DNA of 64,000 nt, from positions 62,001 to 126,000 of the forward strand of contig CAKZOO010000030.1 in NCBI GenBank assembly GCA_937136455.1, in the 5' to 3' direction. Source of the stretch: an uncultured Flavobacteriaceae bacterium (GTDB lineage: Bacteria > Bacteroidota > Bacteroidia > Flavobacteriales > Flavobacteriaceae). This document shows positions 16,651 through 26,147 of this stretch, piece by piece; position 1 is the stretch's first letter; each line of letters starts with the position of its first letter. The notes beneath the pieces are model-generated. The model did no database searches. It had not been told where the DNA came from and was given only the letters and a program-made list of their open reading frames with translations. Both the position numbers and the translations under genes were made by a program.

Positions 16651-17943
16651 TTGGAACAACAACTTATCATAGTAGGTCTATCGCTATTGTTTTCAGCCTT
16701 TTTTTCAGGTATGGAAATCGCCTATATTTCTGCTAATAAGATTCATTTAGAGCTCGAAAAAAAACAAGAAGGGGTTTTTGCTTTAGTGCTGAGAAGATTA
16801 ACAGCAAAACCTTCTAAGTTTATAACGACCATGCTTATTGGAAACAATATTGCACTGGTTATCTACGGTTTGTTTATGGGTGAAATACTCATGAATTGGT
16901 TTGAGAGCTTAACCTCAAATTCATCTTCTGAATTGATAGTGAGTCTGTTAACTGACTTCTCTCTTTTTAGTCAAACTGTGTTGTCTACCTTGGTAATTCT
17001 TATTACTGCCGAGTTTCTTCCAAAAGTGTTTTTTCAAATCTATGCGAATTCACTGATTAAGATTTTTGCAATTCCTGCCTATTTGTTTTATTGGGTATTT
17101 TCAATTGTGTCCAATTTCATCATTTTTATATCGGATATGATTTTAAAACTCTTTTTTAACACCGAAGGTGATGAAGTGCAATCGGCCTTTTCAAAAACAG
17201 AGCTCGGAAATTATATCAATGAACAAATGGAATCTGTAGAAGAAGAGGATGAGGTTGATTCAGAAATACAGATTTTTAAAAACGCTCTAGAATTCACCAA
17301 TGTCAAAGCTCGAGAAATTATGGTTCCTCGAACAGATTTAGTAGCTGTAGATCTAAGTGTTGAACCTAAGAAACTCATTGAATTGTTTTCTCAAACAGGA
17401 TTTTCTAAGCTCTTGGTGTTTGAAGGGGACCTCGATAATATCATCGGATATGTTCACTCCTATGCACTGTTTAAAAAACCTTCTCACATTAAGAAAATAC
17501 TCATGCCTATTGAGTATGTTCCTGAAACCATGCTGATTTCTGATATTTTGGATGTACTGACTAAAAAACGCAAAAGTGTTGCGATTGTTTTGGATGAATA
17601 CGGAGGGACCTCAGGAATGATGACCGTTGAAGATATCATCGAAGAGCTCTTTGGAGAAATCGAAGACGAGCACGATTCAACAGATCTCATCGAGGAAGAG
17701 AAGGAAGACGGATCCTTTGTTTTTTCGGCTCGTTTGGAAGTGGATTATTTAAATGAAACCTATGGATTGGATTTAGCAGAGAGCGATCAGTACAATTCAC
17801 TAGGTGGACTTATTGTAAATAACACTGAAGAAATACCTGAATTAAACGAATCTATCGATATTGAGAATTGTCGTTTTACCATTCTAGAAGTTTCTGGAAA
17901 TAAGATTGACTTAGTTCGTTTGCAAGTCTTGGAAGAGAGCTAA
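16651..17943 (+). CDS. CNNM/CBS-domain protein of the hemolysin C/CorC family
   Basis: The 430-residue protein has a CNNM transmembrane domain (about residues 1-180) with the characteristic FSGMEIAYISANK and FLPK elements, a tandem CBS pair (about 215-340, with MVPRTDLVAVD and VLDEYGGTSGMMTVEDIIEELFGEIEDE), and a C-terminal CorC_HlyC FAD-like domain. Such proteins are divalent cation (Mg/Co) transporters or regulators; GldE of gliding flavobacteria is a relative, but without gldD next to it I do not use that name. The TTG start is chosen because the first internal ATG would remove half of helix 1. It abuts the small membrane gene. Confidence 0.85.
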   Translation: MEQQLIIVGLSLLFSAFFSGMEIAYISANKIHLELEKKQEGVFALVLRRLTAKPSKFITTMLIGNNIALVIYGLFMGEILMNWFESLTSNSSSELIVSLLTDFSLFSQTVLSTLVILITAEFLPKVFFQIYANSLIKIFAIPAYLFYWVFSIVSNFIIFISDMILKLFFNTEGDEVQSAFSKTELGNYINEQMESVEEEDEVDSEIQIFKNALEFTNVKAREIMVPRTDLVAVDLSVEPKKLIELFSQTGFSKLLVFEGDLDNIIGYVHSYALFKKPSHIKKILMPIEYVPETMLISDILDVLTKKRKSVAIVLDEYGGTSGMMTVEDIIEELFGEIEDEHDSTDLIEEEKEDGSFVFSARLEVDYLNETYGLDLAESDQYNSLGGLIVNNTEEIPELNESIDIENCRFTILEVSGNKIDLVRLQVLEES

Positions 17944-18052
17944 TTAGAAGCTTTTAAATTTCTTTTTTTTTAATTGCTTATTATTTTCATTTGAGTTTCT
18001 TTTTTGAAAAGAAAACACTATTTTCGCCCATCTATATCAACAAAATATTACT

Positions 18053-20164
18053 ATGGCAGTATTAGACAAAATCAGACAGAGAACCACTGTTTTAATTATC
18101 ATTATCGGGATGGCACTTTTTGCATTCGTGATCTCGGGTATCTTTACTAAAAACGGTGTTTCACAGGAGACGGTAATTGGAGAAATTAACAGAGAGGAAA
18201 TTAGTATTACAGAATTTAGACAACGCTTGGAAGTTGCTGCTGAGCAATCGAAAACTAGTACTACGATGCAATTAGTAGATCAGGTATGGAATTCAGCAGT
18301 GCGTACAAAACTTTTGGAACAAGAGTTCGAATCATTGGGTATTTCAGTAGAAGGAGATCAAATTCTCAACTTCATCAAGACGATTCCAGTATACGCTCAA
18401 ACAGAATTATTTCAAGATGAGAATGGAGTTTTTAGCAATGAAAAATTTATCGCCGCTGTGGCTGATTGGAAAGTAAACAATCCAAGACAGTACCAATTGT
18501 GGTTGCAAGATGAATTAGCGATTACATTTAACGCTAAAGAACAAACCTTCAACAATTTAATTTTAGCAGGTGTAAAGGCTTCGGAATTAGAGGGAAAATA
18601 CAATTACAAAGCTGCTAATGATAAAGTTTCAATTTCATTTGTAAAATTAGCCTATTCATCAATTGCAGACTCTTTAGTTACTGTAAGTGAAAGCGAGGTT
18701 AAGGCCTATATGAATGATCACAAAGAGGAATTTAAACAACAGCCAGCTCGTGATTTGAGATTGGTGTACTTTCCAGAAGTTGCTTCTGCTGCAGACGAAC
18801 AAGCAATCGAGGCTGAAATCACTGCTTTGTTAGAAGATTCAGAAGAATTTGACGCTGATGCAAATGCAACAGTTAAAGTAGCTGGATTTAAAAACACAGA
18901 CGATATGAGTCTTTTCTTAGATCGTCACTCTGATATTAAATTCGATACAATTTATAAATCAGATGTTGCTTTAGGATTCCAACAAAGAGAAAATCTAGTC
19001 GGTCTTTCTAAAGGAGAAATCTACGGTCCTTATAAAGAAGATGGATACTTTAAAGTGTCAAAGATGATGGATGTTAAGAAAAATGGAACTGCTAAAGCGA
19101 GTCATATCTTAATTTCATGGGCCGGTGCTCAATCAGCAAATCCTTCTGTTACCAGAACTAAAGAGGAAGCGAAGTCAATGGCGAATCAATTACTTAGACA
19201 AGCTCGTAATGCAAATGTTGCTGAATTCTATCAATTAGCAAGAGATAATTCAGATGGTCCTTCAGCTTCAAGAGGTGGAGACTTGGGTTATTTTGTAGAA
19301 GGTCAAATGGTGGCTGAATTCAACGATTTTGTGTTTGGTTCAAAAGTAGGAGCGATCGATATGATCGAAACTGATTTTGGATATCACATCGTAAAGATTG
19401 ACGATAAAAAAGACACTTATCAAATTGCAACTTTAGCGAGAAGTTTAGCTCCTTCTGAAGAGACAATTAACACTAACTTTAAAAATGCAACTAGCTTTGA
19501 AATGGCTGTAAGCAAAGATTCAAATAACTTTGGAAGTATTGCTTCAGAGAGTAATTATCAAGTGCGTTCTGTTAGTAAAGTAGCTGCTTTAGAAGAAAAT
19601 CTACCTGGTTTAGGTGCTCAGCGCTCTGTAATTCAATGGGCGTTTAACGATAATTCTTCTATTGGAGATATCAGAAAGTTCGATTTAGGAACAGGTTATG
19701 CAGTAGTTCAATTGACTGCCATCTACAACGAAGGAACTTCAACTGTGGCTGATGCTTCTATTAAAGCAATTCCTGCCATCAGAAAAGAAAAGAAAGCACA
19801 GATGCTCAAAGAGCAATACGCTGGTAAATCTATGGATGCTATTGCTTCTGAAGCTAAAATGGAAGTTGCAACTGCTTCGGCACTTAGTTTGAACAGTCCT
19901 GTAATTCCTGGTTCAGGAAGAGAAGCTTATATCGTAGGGAAGGCATTTGGAATGGAAGAGGGACAAGAGAGCGATCTTCTTCAAGGGAATGACGGTGTTT
20001 ACAAGATTAAAGTGTCTTCAAAGACAGAGGCTGAAGCCTTAGAATCTTATGCTATCTATGCTTCTTCTATCGAAGCACAACGCAAATCAATTGCACCTTA
20101 TTCTATATTCAGTGCGATTGAAAAGGCTGCAGATATCGTAGATAACAGAGCTGATTTTTACTAG
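18053..20164 (+). CDS. PpiD/SurA-like membrane-anchored peptidyl-prolyl isomerase
   Basis: The 703-residue protein has one N-terminal transmembrane helix (about residues 13-30), a SurA_N/PpiD chaperone region (INREEISITEFRQRLE), a parvulin-type rotamase domain at about residues 345-455 (KASHILISWAG... ARGGDLGYFVEGQMV... GYHIVKI) and further chaperone segments to the end. It assists folding of outer-membrane and secreted proteins. The 109-bp gap ahead of it holds a near-consensus -10 TATTTTCG at 18019-18026 without a well-spaced -33. The stop shares the palindrome CTAG with the convergent GHMP kinase gene (4-bp overlap). Confidence 0.9.
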   Translation: MAVLDKIRQRTTVLIIIIGMALFAFVISGIFTKNGVSQETVIGEINREEISITEFRQRLEVAAEQSKTSTTMQLVDQVWNSAVRTKLLEQEFESLGISVEGDQILNFIKTIPVYAQTELFQDENGVFSNEKFIAAVADWKVNNPRQYQLWLQDELAITFNAKEQTFNNLILAGVKASELEGKYNYKAANDKVSISFVKLAYSSIADSLVTVSESEVKAYMNDHKEEFKQQPARDLRLVYFPEVASAADEQAIEAEITALLEDSEEFDADANATVKVAGFKNTDDMSLFLDRHSDIKFDTIYKSDVALGFQQRENLVGLSKGEIYGPYKEDGYFKVSKMMDVKKNGTAKASHILISWAGAQSANPSVTRTKEEAKSMANQLLRQARNANVAEFYQLARDNSDGPSASRGGDLGYFVEGQMVAEFNDFVFGSKVGAIDMIETDFGYHIVKIDDKKDTYQIATLARSLAPSEETINTNFKNATSFEMAVSKDSNNFGSIASESNYQVRSVSKVAALEENLPGLGAQRSVIQWAFNDNSSIGDIRKFDLGTGYAVVQLTAIYNEGTSTVADASIKAIPAIRKEKKAQMLKEQYAGKSMDAIASEAKMEVATASALSLNSPVIPGSGREAYIVGKAFGMEEGQESDLLQGNDGVYKIKVSSKTEAEALESYAIYASSIEAQRKSIAPYSIFSAIEKAADIVDNRADFY

Positions 20165-21060
20165 TAGAAAATCATATCCCTATAAGGGATAACAATATCA
20201 AAACCCTTTTCTAGTACATAGGAAGGGGTTTTTTTAGTTCCACACATTAATACAAAATCTCCACCCCAAGCACCTAAACTTTTAACTGCTCCCTGGTAAT
20301 CTGAAAAGAGTTGTTCTTTGATAGGTTTTGCTTTTAGTATAGAAGCCATCAATGATTCGTGCTTGGATAGTAGTTCTTGAAAGTTAAACAAGTCTTTTGC
20401 TTGTGACAATTGATCTGTTAGTGCATTGATTTTTTGAATCATAGACTGCTTGTCAAAATCGAGTTTTTGATAAGAGTTAATAGCATCTGAGCTGATTTGT
20501 TTGTTACCTAGATAGACAAAAAAGAGATGGTCAATAAAATTAGGTCGAAAGGAACAGGTTGTGATTTTTGGACTTTGAGCTTCGATACTATAAATAATTG
20601 GGCCTTTTGCTGTTGCACAGGCGATATCGTATCCACTTCCTTTAAATCGATCTTTAAGTAGTAGATACGGATCTATTGTTGCCCATTGACCAATCGTACT
20701 GATCAGCGTAGAGGAGGATCCTAATCCCCATTCTCTTGGGAAATCTAAATGAGTTTTGACACGGACTCCTCGATTCAAAAAATCAGGATTAAGTCTCTTG
20801 GATTCTGACAAGAGGCTTATTAAATGTTTTGAAGTTTCAGGATCAGATGTTTCGATGTTTTGAAAATCGATACTACAGCTCATCGAAAACCACAATTGGT
20901 TGTCGTGATCAAAACTCTCCCAGTGAATCTGTTGGTCATTTTGAGTTGTGACTTCTAGCTTTTGTCCCTTTTTTGTCGGCAATGCTAAGCCTTTGGCACC
21001 ATCTAAAATAAGGTATTCGCCACTGATGAGTAATTTTCCCTGAGCGTAATATTCCTTCAT
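20161..21060 (-). CDS. GHMP-family kinase of the mevalonate pathway
   Basis: The 299-residue protein is a GHMP kinase: YAQGKLLISGEYLILDGAKGLALPT at the N-terminus and the ATP-binding motif 2 in EWGLGSSSTLISTIGQW at about residues 110-125, then GSGYDIACA. It is most like the Bacteroidota GHMP kinases annotated as mevalonate or phosphomevalonate kinase, and its position directly behind HMG-CoA reductase (no gap: TAA then ATG) supports a mevalonate-pathway role. Which of the two phosphorylations it performs is not clear from sequence. It supplies isoprenoid precursors for quinones, undecaprenol and the carotenoids made by the crt genes at the end of the window. Confidence 0.8.
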   Translation of the reverse strand: MKEYYAQGKLLISGEYLILDGAKGLALPTKKGQKLEVTTQNDQQIHWESFDHDNQLWFSMSCSIDFQNIETSDPETSKHLISLLSESKRLNPDFLNRGVRVKTHLDFPREWGLGSSSTLISTIGQWATIDPYLLLKDRFKGSGYDIACATAKGPIIYSIEAQSPKITTCSFRPNFIDHLFFVYLGNKQISSDAINSYQKLDFDKQSMIQKINALTDQLSQAKDLFNFQELLSKHESLMASILKAKPIKEQLFSDYQGAVKSLGAWGGDFVLMCGTKKTPSYVLEKGFDIVIPYRDMIFY

Positions 21061-22359
21061 TTAAGATCTTAATTTAATAAGTGCTTTACTCACATTTGAA
21101 AAACTGACCGTCTTGTTGTTAAACTCCTCACTGAGTAGTTCTTTTTCTTTTGGAGTGGCTCCTAATTGATTGAGAATATTCAACAGGTGCATTTTCATGT
21201 GTCCTTGCTGAATTCCAGTAGTGACTAGTGATTTTACAGCTGCAAAATTCTGAGCTAAACCTGCCACTGCGATGATACGCATCAACTCTTTTGCACTTGG
21301 ATTTTGAAGGATTTCAAGTGCTAGTTTTACCAGTGGATGTAATTTAGTAAGTCCTCCTACAGTTCCTACTGCAAGGGGAATGTCCATCCAGAAATTAAAT
21401 TGATCTTCTTTGATTTCTGCATGTGATAGACTGGAATACTGTCCGTCTTTTGAAGCGTAAGCATGAGCAGCAGCTTCAATAGCTCTAAAGTCATTGCCAG
21501 TAGCGATGACCACGGCATCAATTCCGTTCATGATTCCTTTGTTATGGGTAACGGCTCTATAGGGTGAGGCTTTAGCGATTGATACAGCCTGTATCATTTT
21601 CTTAGCAAATTCTCTAGGAGGAACAGAGGCTATTTCGCCTAAATCTTCTACAGGGCAACTCACTTTAGCTCTAACGACACAATTGGGGACATAATTCGAC
21701 AAGATACTCATCACAACCTCTATATCCATATGATGATTGATGGCTTCTCGTTCTAAGGTTTTCGACAATTGTTCCAAGCAGGAGTTGATAAAATTAGCCC
21801 CCATCGCATCTGCAGTTTCAAAGGTGCAGTGCAATTGATAGTAGTGTTGAAGATCGTGTGTTTTATCTTTGAGTTCCACACTGCTGAGACCGCCACCTCG
21901 CTTCTCCATATTAGCAGTAAGTGGATTGCAATCTTCGATGAGTTGCTCTTTGATAGAATTAAAAAAATCTGTGAGTTTTTCCATCTCGCCAGGGTAGAGA
22001 AAATGTACCTGACCAATTTTTTCAGTTCCGAGAATCTCGGTTGTAAAACCACCTCGAGTTGACCAGTATTTTGCGGCTTTAGAAGCAGCTGCTACAACCG
22101 AACTTTCTTCGATGGCCATGGGTATGGCGTAATAAGTTCCGTCAATTAAAAAATTAGGAGCAATTCCAAGTGGGAGGTAGTAATTAGAGATGGTATTTTC
22201 AATAAACTCATCGTGTAATTGTTGAAGTTGTTGGTCGTTGTTCCAATAGTTTTTGATTAACTCAATACTCTTGTCGGGGGAATGAGTGTAATTTTTAGCA
22301 ACCCAAGCAATTTTTTCTTCTTTGGTCCATTTTGAAAATCCTTCAACAGATTGGCTCAT
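21061..22359 (-). CDS. mvaA: Class II hydroxymethylglutaryl-CoA reductase
   Basis: The 432-residue enzyme reduces HMG-CoA to mevalonate. It shows class II hallmarks: ENTISNYYLPLGIAPNFLIDG (substrate glutamate near residue 50), MAIEESSVVAAASKAA, the AVTHNKGIMNGIDAVVIATGNDFRAIEA block with the catalytic Lys and Asp, and GTVGGLTKLHPLVKLAL. It has no N-terminal membrane domain, as usual for bacterial class II enzymes. The GHMP kinase gene follows with no gap. A consensus -10 TATCTTTG (22385-22378) lies 19 bp before the start. Confidence 0.9.
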   Translation of the reverse strand: MSQSVEGFSKWTKEEKIAWVAKNYTHSPDKSIELIKNYWNNDQQLQQLHDEFIENTISNYYLPLGIAPNFLIDGTYYAIPMAIEESSVVAAASKAAKYWSTRGGFTTEILGTEKIGQVHFLYPGEMEKLTDFFNSIKEQLIEDCNPLTANMEKRGGGLSSVELKDKTHDLQHYYQLHCTFETADAMGANFINSCLEQLSKTLEREAINHHMDIEVVMSILSNYVPNCVVRAKVSCPVEDLGEIASVPPREFAKKMIQAVSIAKASPYRAVTHNKGIMNGIDAVVIATGNDFRAIEAAAHAYASKDGQYSSLSHAEIKEDQFNFWMDIPLAVGTVGGLTKLHPLVKLALEILQNPSAKELMRIIAVAGLAQNFAAVKSLVTTGIQQGHMKMHLLNILNQLGATPKEKELLSEEFNNKTVSFSNVSKALIKLRS

Positions 22360-22377
22360 TGATTCTTATTTTTAAAG

Positions 22378-22385
22378 CAAAGATA
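22378..22385 (-). promoter_or_regulatory. Candidate -10 box of the mevalonate gene pair
   Basis: TATCTTTG on the minus strand matches the flavobacterial -10 consensus TAnnTTTG exactly, 19 bp upstream of the HMG-CoA reductase start. No TTG is found at the expected -33 spacing. The rest of the 201-bp divergent gap (22360-22560) shows no clear promoter for the peptidase gene or other structure. Confidence 0.45.
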
Positions 22386-22560
22386 CATATTGTTTGTTTG
22401 AAGTTTAGAGATTCTTGTTATTGGTCAAGGAATATGTAGTTCTTTTGACGATTAGCCTTATAATTTAAAGCGTGATTTTTGTATCCCTTTTAAGATTTAA
22501 TGTTATTTTTAGGCTACTTATAGCTAAATTGTAACAATCAAACGACTTAATTACTTAACG

Positions 22561-24756
22561 ATGAACTATTTTTTTAAGATCATTTTTCTAATACTTGTTA
22601 CTACTGTGATGAGTTATGCACAGCAGAAAACAGTAAGTGTAGAAGAAATCTACAACGGTACGTTTAGAACAAAGGGGATGGATGTATTGAGATCCAGAAA
22701 TAACGGAACACAATACACACTGCTCAACTACGATCGAGCGACTCAAATTCAAACTATTGATTTGTATCAATACGAATCGCTCGAAAAAGTGGAGACACTT
22801 TTGTCTACTGAAGATTTAGATGGAATATCGTATATGAGTTCCTATTCTTTTAGCGAGGATGAAACTAAAGTGATGTTAGCTACAGAGCTCAAACCAATAT
22901 ACAGAAGATCAAGTTTAGGGACTTATTATGTGTATGACTTTCAATCGAAAGAGTTGATTAAAATTTCAGAAAATCAAATTCAAGAACCCAGTCTATCACC
23001 AGATGGTTCCAAGGTAGTGTATGGGTTTGAGAACAATTTATTTCTCTTTGATCTAAATTCAAAGAAAACGACTCAAATGACTTTTGATGGGAAGAAAAAC
23101 CACATCATCAATGGAATTACTGATTGGGTATACGAAGAAGAATTTTCATTTGTTAGAGCCTTTGAGTGGAGTCCAAAAGGAACTCATGTAGCCTTTTTGA
23201 GATTTGATGAAACAGAGGTTCCTGAGTTTTCGATGCCTATCTACGGGGATGATCTCTATCCTCAAATACAAACCTTTAAATACCCCAAAGCAGGAGAAAA
23301 CAACGCTGAGGTAAGTTTGCATTTATACGAATTGAGCTCTGGATCAGTTTCTACGATTGATGTGGAGGCTTATTACATCCCTCGTATTAAATGGAAAAAC
23401 CATCCAGATGAATTGGTGTTTCAAACTTTGAACAGACATCAAAACCAACTCGTTCTTTACAATTACAACAAGGCAACAAAGGAGTTAAGTGTTTTACATA
23501 CAGAGACCGATGCAGCCTATGTTGATGTCAATGACGACCTGACCTTTTTAGTCGATGATAGTTTTATCTGGACATCAGAAAAAGACGGATACAATCATCT
23601 GTATTTACACGATAAAAATGGGAAACAAAAGCGACAGCTCACCTCTGGAGCCTGGGAGGTAACTTCTTATTACGGCTATGATCAAAAAAACAAAAAGATC
23701 TTTTTTCAATCGACCGCAGAAGGATCGATCAATAGGGATGTCTATTCCGTTGGAATTAACGGAAAAGGACTCAAGCGGTTAACATTAAAAGAAGGAACGA
23801 ACAGAGCTAGTTTCAGTACTGATTTCACCTATTTTATCAACTCGCATTCCAATGCGACAACACCTCCATCCTACAGTTTGTACACAACTGCAGCGAACAA
23901 TCGATTAAAAGACGCCAATTCAGCACAGTCTTTAATGCTTAAAACTGTTGTTGAAAATGCTGCACTTTTGGATAAGTTAGAGGATTACAGTATCAGTTTT
24001 AAAGAGTATTCTACTTTAGAGGTCAACGGAAATCAGCTCAATATGTGGATGATTAAACCAGCGGATTTCGACCCGTCTAAAAAATATCCGCTGTTGATGT
24101 TTCAATACAGTGGACCAGGTTCTCAGTCGGTGTCCAATTCTTGGATGGGCGGTAATGATTACTGGTATCAATTGCTTCAAGCTAAGGGGTATGTCATCGC
24201 CTGCGTCGATGGTAGAGGAACTGGTTTTAAAGGAAGAGACTTTAAGAAGTCAACCTATTTACAATTAGTTCGATATGAGAGTGACGATCAAATTGCAGCC
24301 GCTGAAAAATTGTCTGAATTGCCTTATATTGATGAGGATCGAACTGCAATTTGGGGATGGAGTTTTGGAGGAGATATGGCCATGCATTGTATCTTAAAAG
24401 GAAACGATGTTTTTGAGGCTGCTATCTCTGTTGCTCCAGTGACTTCTTGGAGGTTCTACGACACCATTTATACGGAGCGTTTTATGAGAACCCCTCAAGA
24501 AAATCCAGAGGGCTACGACCTAAATTCACCACTCAACTATGCGGATCAATTAAAAGGAAAGTTGCTGTTAGTTCACGGATCTGCTGATGATAATGTTCAT
24601 TTCCAAAATACCATGAGAATGGTAGAAGAACTCGTTCAGGCGAATAAGCAATTTGATTGGGCAGTTTACCCCGACAAGAACCACGGAATTTACGGAGGTA
24701 AGACAAGAGTTCAACTCTACACTAAGATGACCAATTTTATTTTAAATAATCTTTAA
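22561..24756 (+). CDS. Dipeptidyl peptidase IV (S9 family prolyl oligopeptidase), exported
   Basis: The 731-residue protein starts with a signal peptide (cleavage near YA-QQ, residue 20), continues as a DPPIV-type beta-propeller (about residues 60-470, with ITDWVYEEEF, the double-Glu motif that recognises the substrate amino end) and ends in an alpha/beta-hydrolase domain. The catalytic triad is visible: S601 in GWSFGGD, an Asp in GSADDNVH (about 676-677) and H708 in KNHGI. It removes X-Pro or X-Ala dipeptides in the periplasm. The POT transporter gene starts 29 bp later, so dipeptides released here are probably imported by it. Confidence 0.9.
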   Translation: MNYFFKIIFLILVTTVMSYAQQKTVSVEEIYNGTFRTKGMDVLRSRNNGTQYTLLNYDRATQIQTIDLYQYESLEKVETLLSTEDLDGISYMSSYSFSEDETKVMLATELKPIYRRSSLGTYYVYDFQSKELIKISENQIQEPSLSPDGSKVVYGFENNLFLFDLNSKKTTQMTFDGKKNHIINGITDWVYEEEFSFVRAFEWSPKGTHVAFLRFDETEVPEFSMPIYGDDLYPQIQTFKYPKAGENNAEVSLHLYELSSGSVSTIDVEAYYIPRIKWKNHPDELVFQTLNRHQNQLVLYNYNKATKELSVLHTETDAAYVDVNDDLTFLVDDSFIWTSEKDGYNHLYLHDKNGKQKRQLTSGAWEVTSYYGYDQKNKKIFFQSTAEGSINRDVYSVGINGKGLKRLTLKEGTNRASFSTDFTYFINSHSNATTPPSYSLYTTAANNRLKDANSAQSLMLKTVVENAALLDKLEDYSISFKEYSTLEVNGNQLNMWMIKPADFDPSKKYPLLMFQYSGPGSQSVSNSWMGGNDYWYQLLQAKGYVIACVDGRGTGFKGRDFKKSTYLQLVRYESDDQIAAAEKLSELPYIDEDRTAIWGWSFGGDMAMHCILKGNDVFEAAISVAPVTSWRFYDTIYTERFMRTPQENPEGYDLNSPLNYADQLKGKLLLVHGSADDNVHFQNTMRMVEELVQANKQFDWAVYPDKNHGIYGGKTRVQLYTKMTNFILNNL

Positions 24757-24785
24757 TCAACAAGCAAACAACTTAAACAAATACT

Positions 24786-26147
24786 ATGGACCAAACGATC
24801 AAAGCACCTGCAGAACAAGAACTTTTTGGGCATCCAAAGGGATTGTATGTGCTCTTTTTTACTGAAATGTGGGAACGATTTTCTTATTATGGAATGAGAG
24901 CCCTTTTTACACTTTTTTTAGTCGCTGAAACGACTTCCTCCAATGCTGGATTTGGATGGACGAACGAAGAAGCTTTGGCTTTATATGGCTGGTATACCAT
25001 GCTGGTTTATATGTCGTCGATTCCAGGAGGATGGTTAGCTGATCGTGTATTGGGACAGAAAAAAACAGTTATGTTAGGAGGAGCATTATTGTGTATCGGA
25101 CACTCTGTATTGGCTTTAAATTCAGAAATCACATTTTATATAGGTTGTCTTTTTATCATCCTTGGAGTGGGAGGATTAAAACCCAATATCTCCTCTATGG
25201 TCGGAGGACTCTACAAACCAAAAGACGAACGTAGAGATCTCGGATTCTATATTTTTTATATGGGAATCAACCTCGGAGGTTTCTTAGCTCCAATACTCTG
25301 CGGATATGTGGGAGAACAAATTTCATGGCATTACGGATTCGGATTGGCTGCTATTGGAATGTTCTTAGGACAAATTGTGTATATATGGGGGCAGAAATAC
25401 CTCACCAATGTTGGAAACTTAATCAGTAAGAAGAATGCTGCTGATAAAGAACTTTTAGAAAAGCCTCTTTCAACTGTAGAAAAGGATCGCGTTAAAGTAC
25501 TCTTGATTTCATTTTTATTGATCATTCTCTTCTGGGCTGCTTTTGAACAAGCAGGAGGACTTATGAACCTATATGCTTCTCAAAAAACAGATCGAAATTT
25601 CTTTGGACTTTTTGAAATTCCAGCATCTGTATTCCAGTCAGTAAACTCTTTCTTTATCATTACCTTGGCTACTGCTGTTGGAGCTTTTTGGCTCAGATGG
25701 CGTAAAAAAGGCAAAGAAGCATCCTCTATATTCAAAATTGCTGTGGGACTCATTATTATGGCATTAGGCTTTGGATTTATGGCCGCAGCCTCTTCTCAGT
25801 ATGAGGCTAATGGATCATCTGCAATGTATTGGTTGATCTTAGCGTATTTGTTTCACACTATTGGTGAACTCTGTGCTTCTCCTGTATCGCTTTCGTTTAT
25901 TACCAAACTAGCTCCCCTAAAATACGCATCCATCATTATGGGACTGTATTGGGCTGCGACAGGATTGGGAAATAAAGTAGCTGGACTCATCGGCGAATAC
26001 TCACAATCACTTGGTGAATTTGAAACCTTTTTGAGTGTTACCGTCGTATGGTCATTGATAGGAGCCTTGGTGATTGTATTGCTTAAGCCACTCAAGCGTT
26101 TAACTCATGGTGCCGAAGATGGGGAAATGAAAATGGAAGCCGCTTAG
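24786..26147 (+). CDS. POT/PTR2-family proton-coupled di- and tripeptide transporter
   Basis: The 453-residue protein has 12 or more hydrophobic helices and the PTR2 signatures FFTEMWERFSYYGMRALFTLFL (helix 1, with the ExxERFxYYG proton-coupling motif) and FYIFYMGINLGGFLAPILCGYVGE. It imports di- and tripeptides using the proton gradient in the inner membrane. It follows the dipeptidyl peptidase gene by 29 bp on the same strand, a common pairing in protein-degrading Bacteroidota. Its stop overlaps the convergent comEC stop by 4 bp (TTAG). Confidence 0.9.
   Translation: MDQTIKAPAEQELFGHPKGLYVLFFTEMWERFSYYGMRALFTLFLVAETTSSNAGFGWTNEEALALYGWYTMLVYMSSIPGGWLADRVLGQKKTVMLGGALLCIGHSVLALNSEITFYIGCLFIILGVGGLKPNISSMVGGLYKPKDERRDLGFYIFYMGINLGGFLAPILCGYVGEQISWHYGFGLAAIGMFLGQIVYIWGQKYLTNVGNLISKKNAADKELLEKPLSTVEKDRVKVLLISFLLIILFWAAFEQAGGLMNLYASQKTDRNFFGLFEIPASVFQSVNSFFIITLATAVGAFWLRWRKKGKEASSIFKIAVGLIIMALGFGFMAAASSQYEANGSSAMYWLILAYLFHTIGELCASPVSLSFITKLAPLKYASIIMGLYWAATGLGNKVAGLIGEYSQSLGEFETFLSVTVVWSLIGALVIVLLKPLKRLTHGAEDGEMKMEAA

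Noticed and set aside
22386-22560. Riboswitch or small RNA between the HMG-CoA reductase and peptidase genes
   Set aside because: No stable long hairpin, conserved aptamer-like sequence or terminator could be seen.
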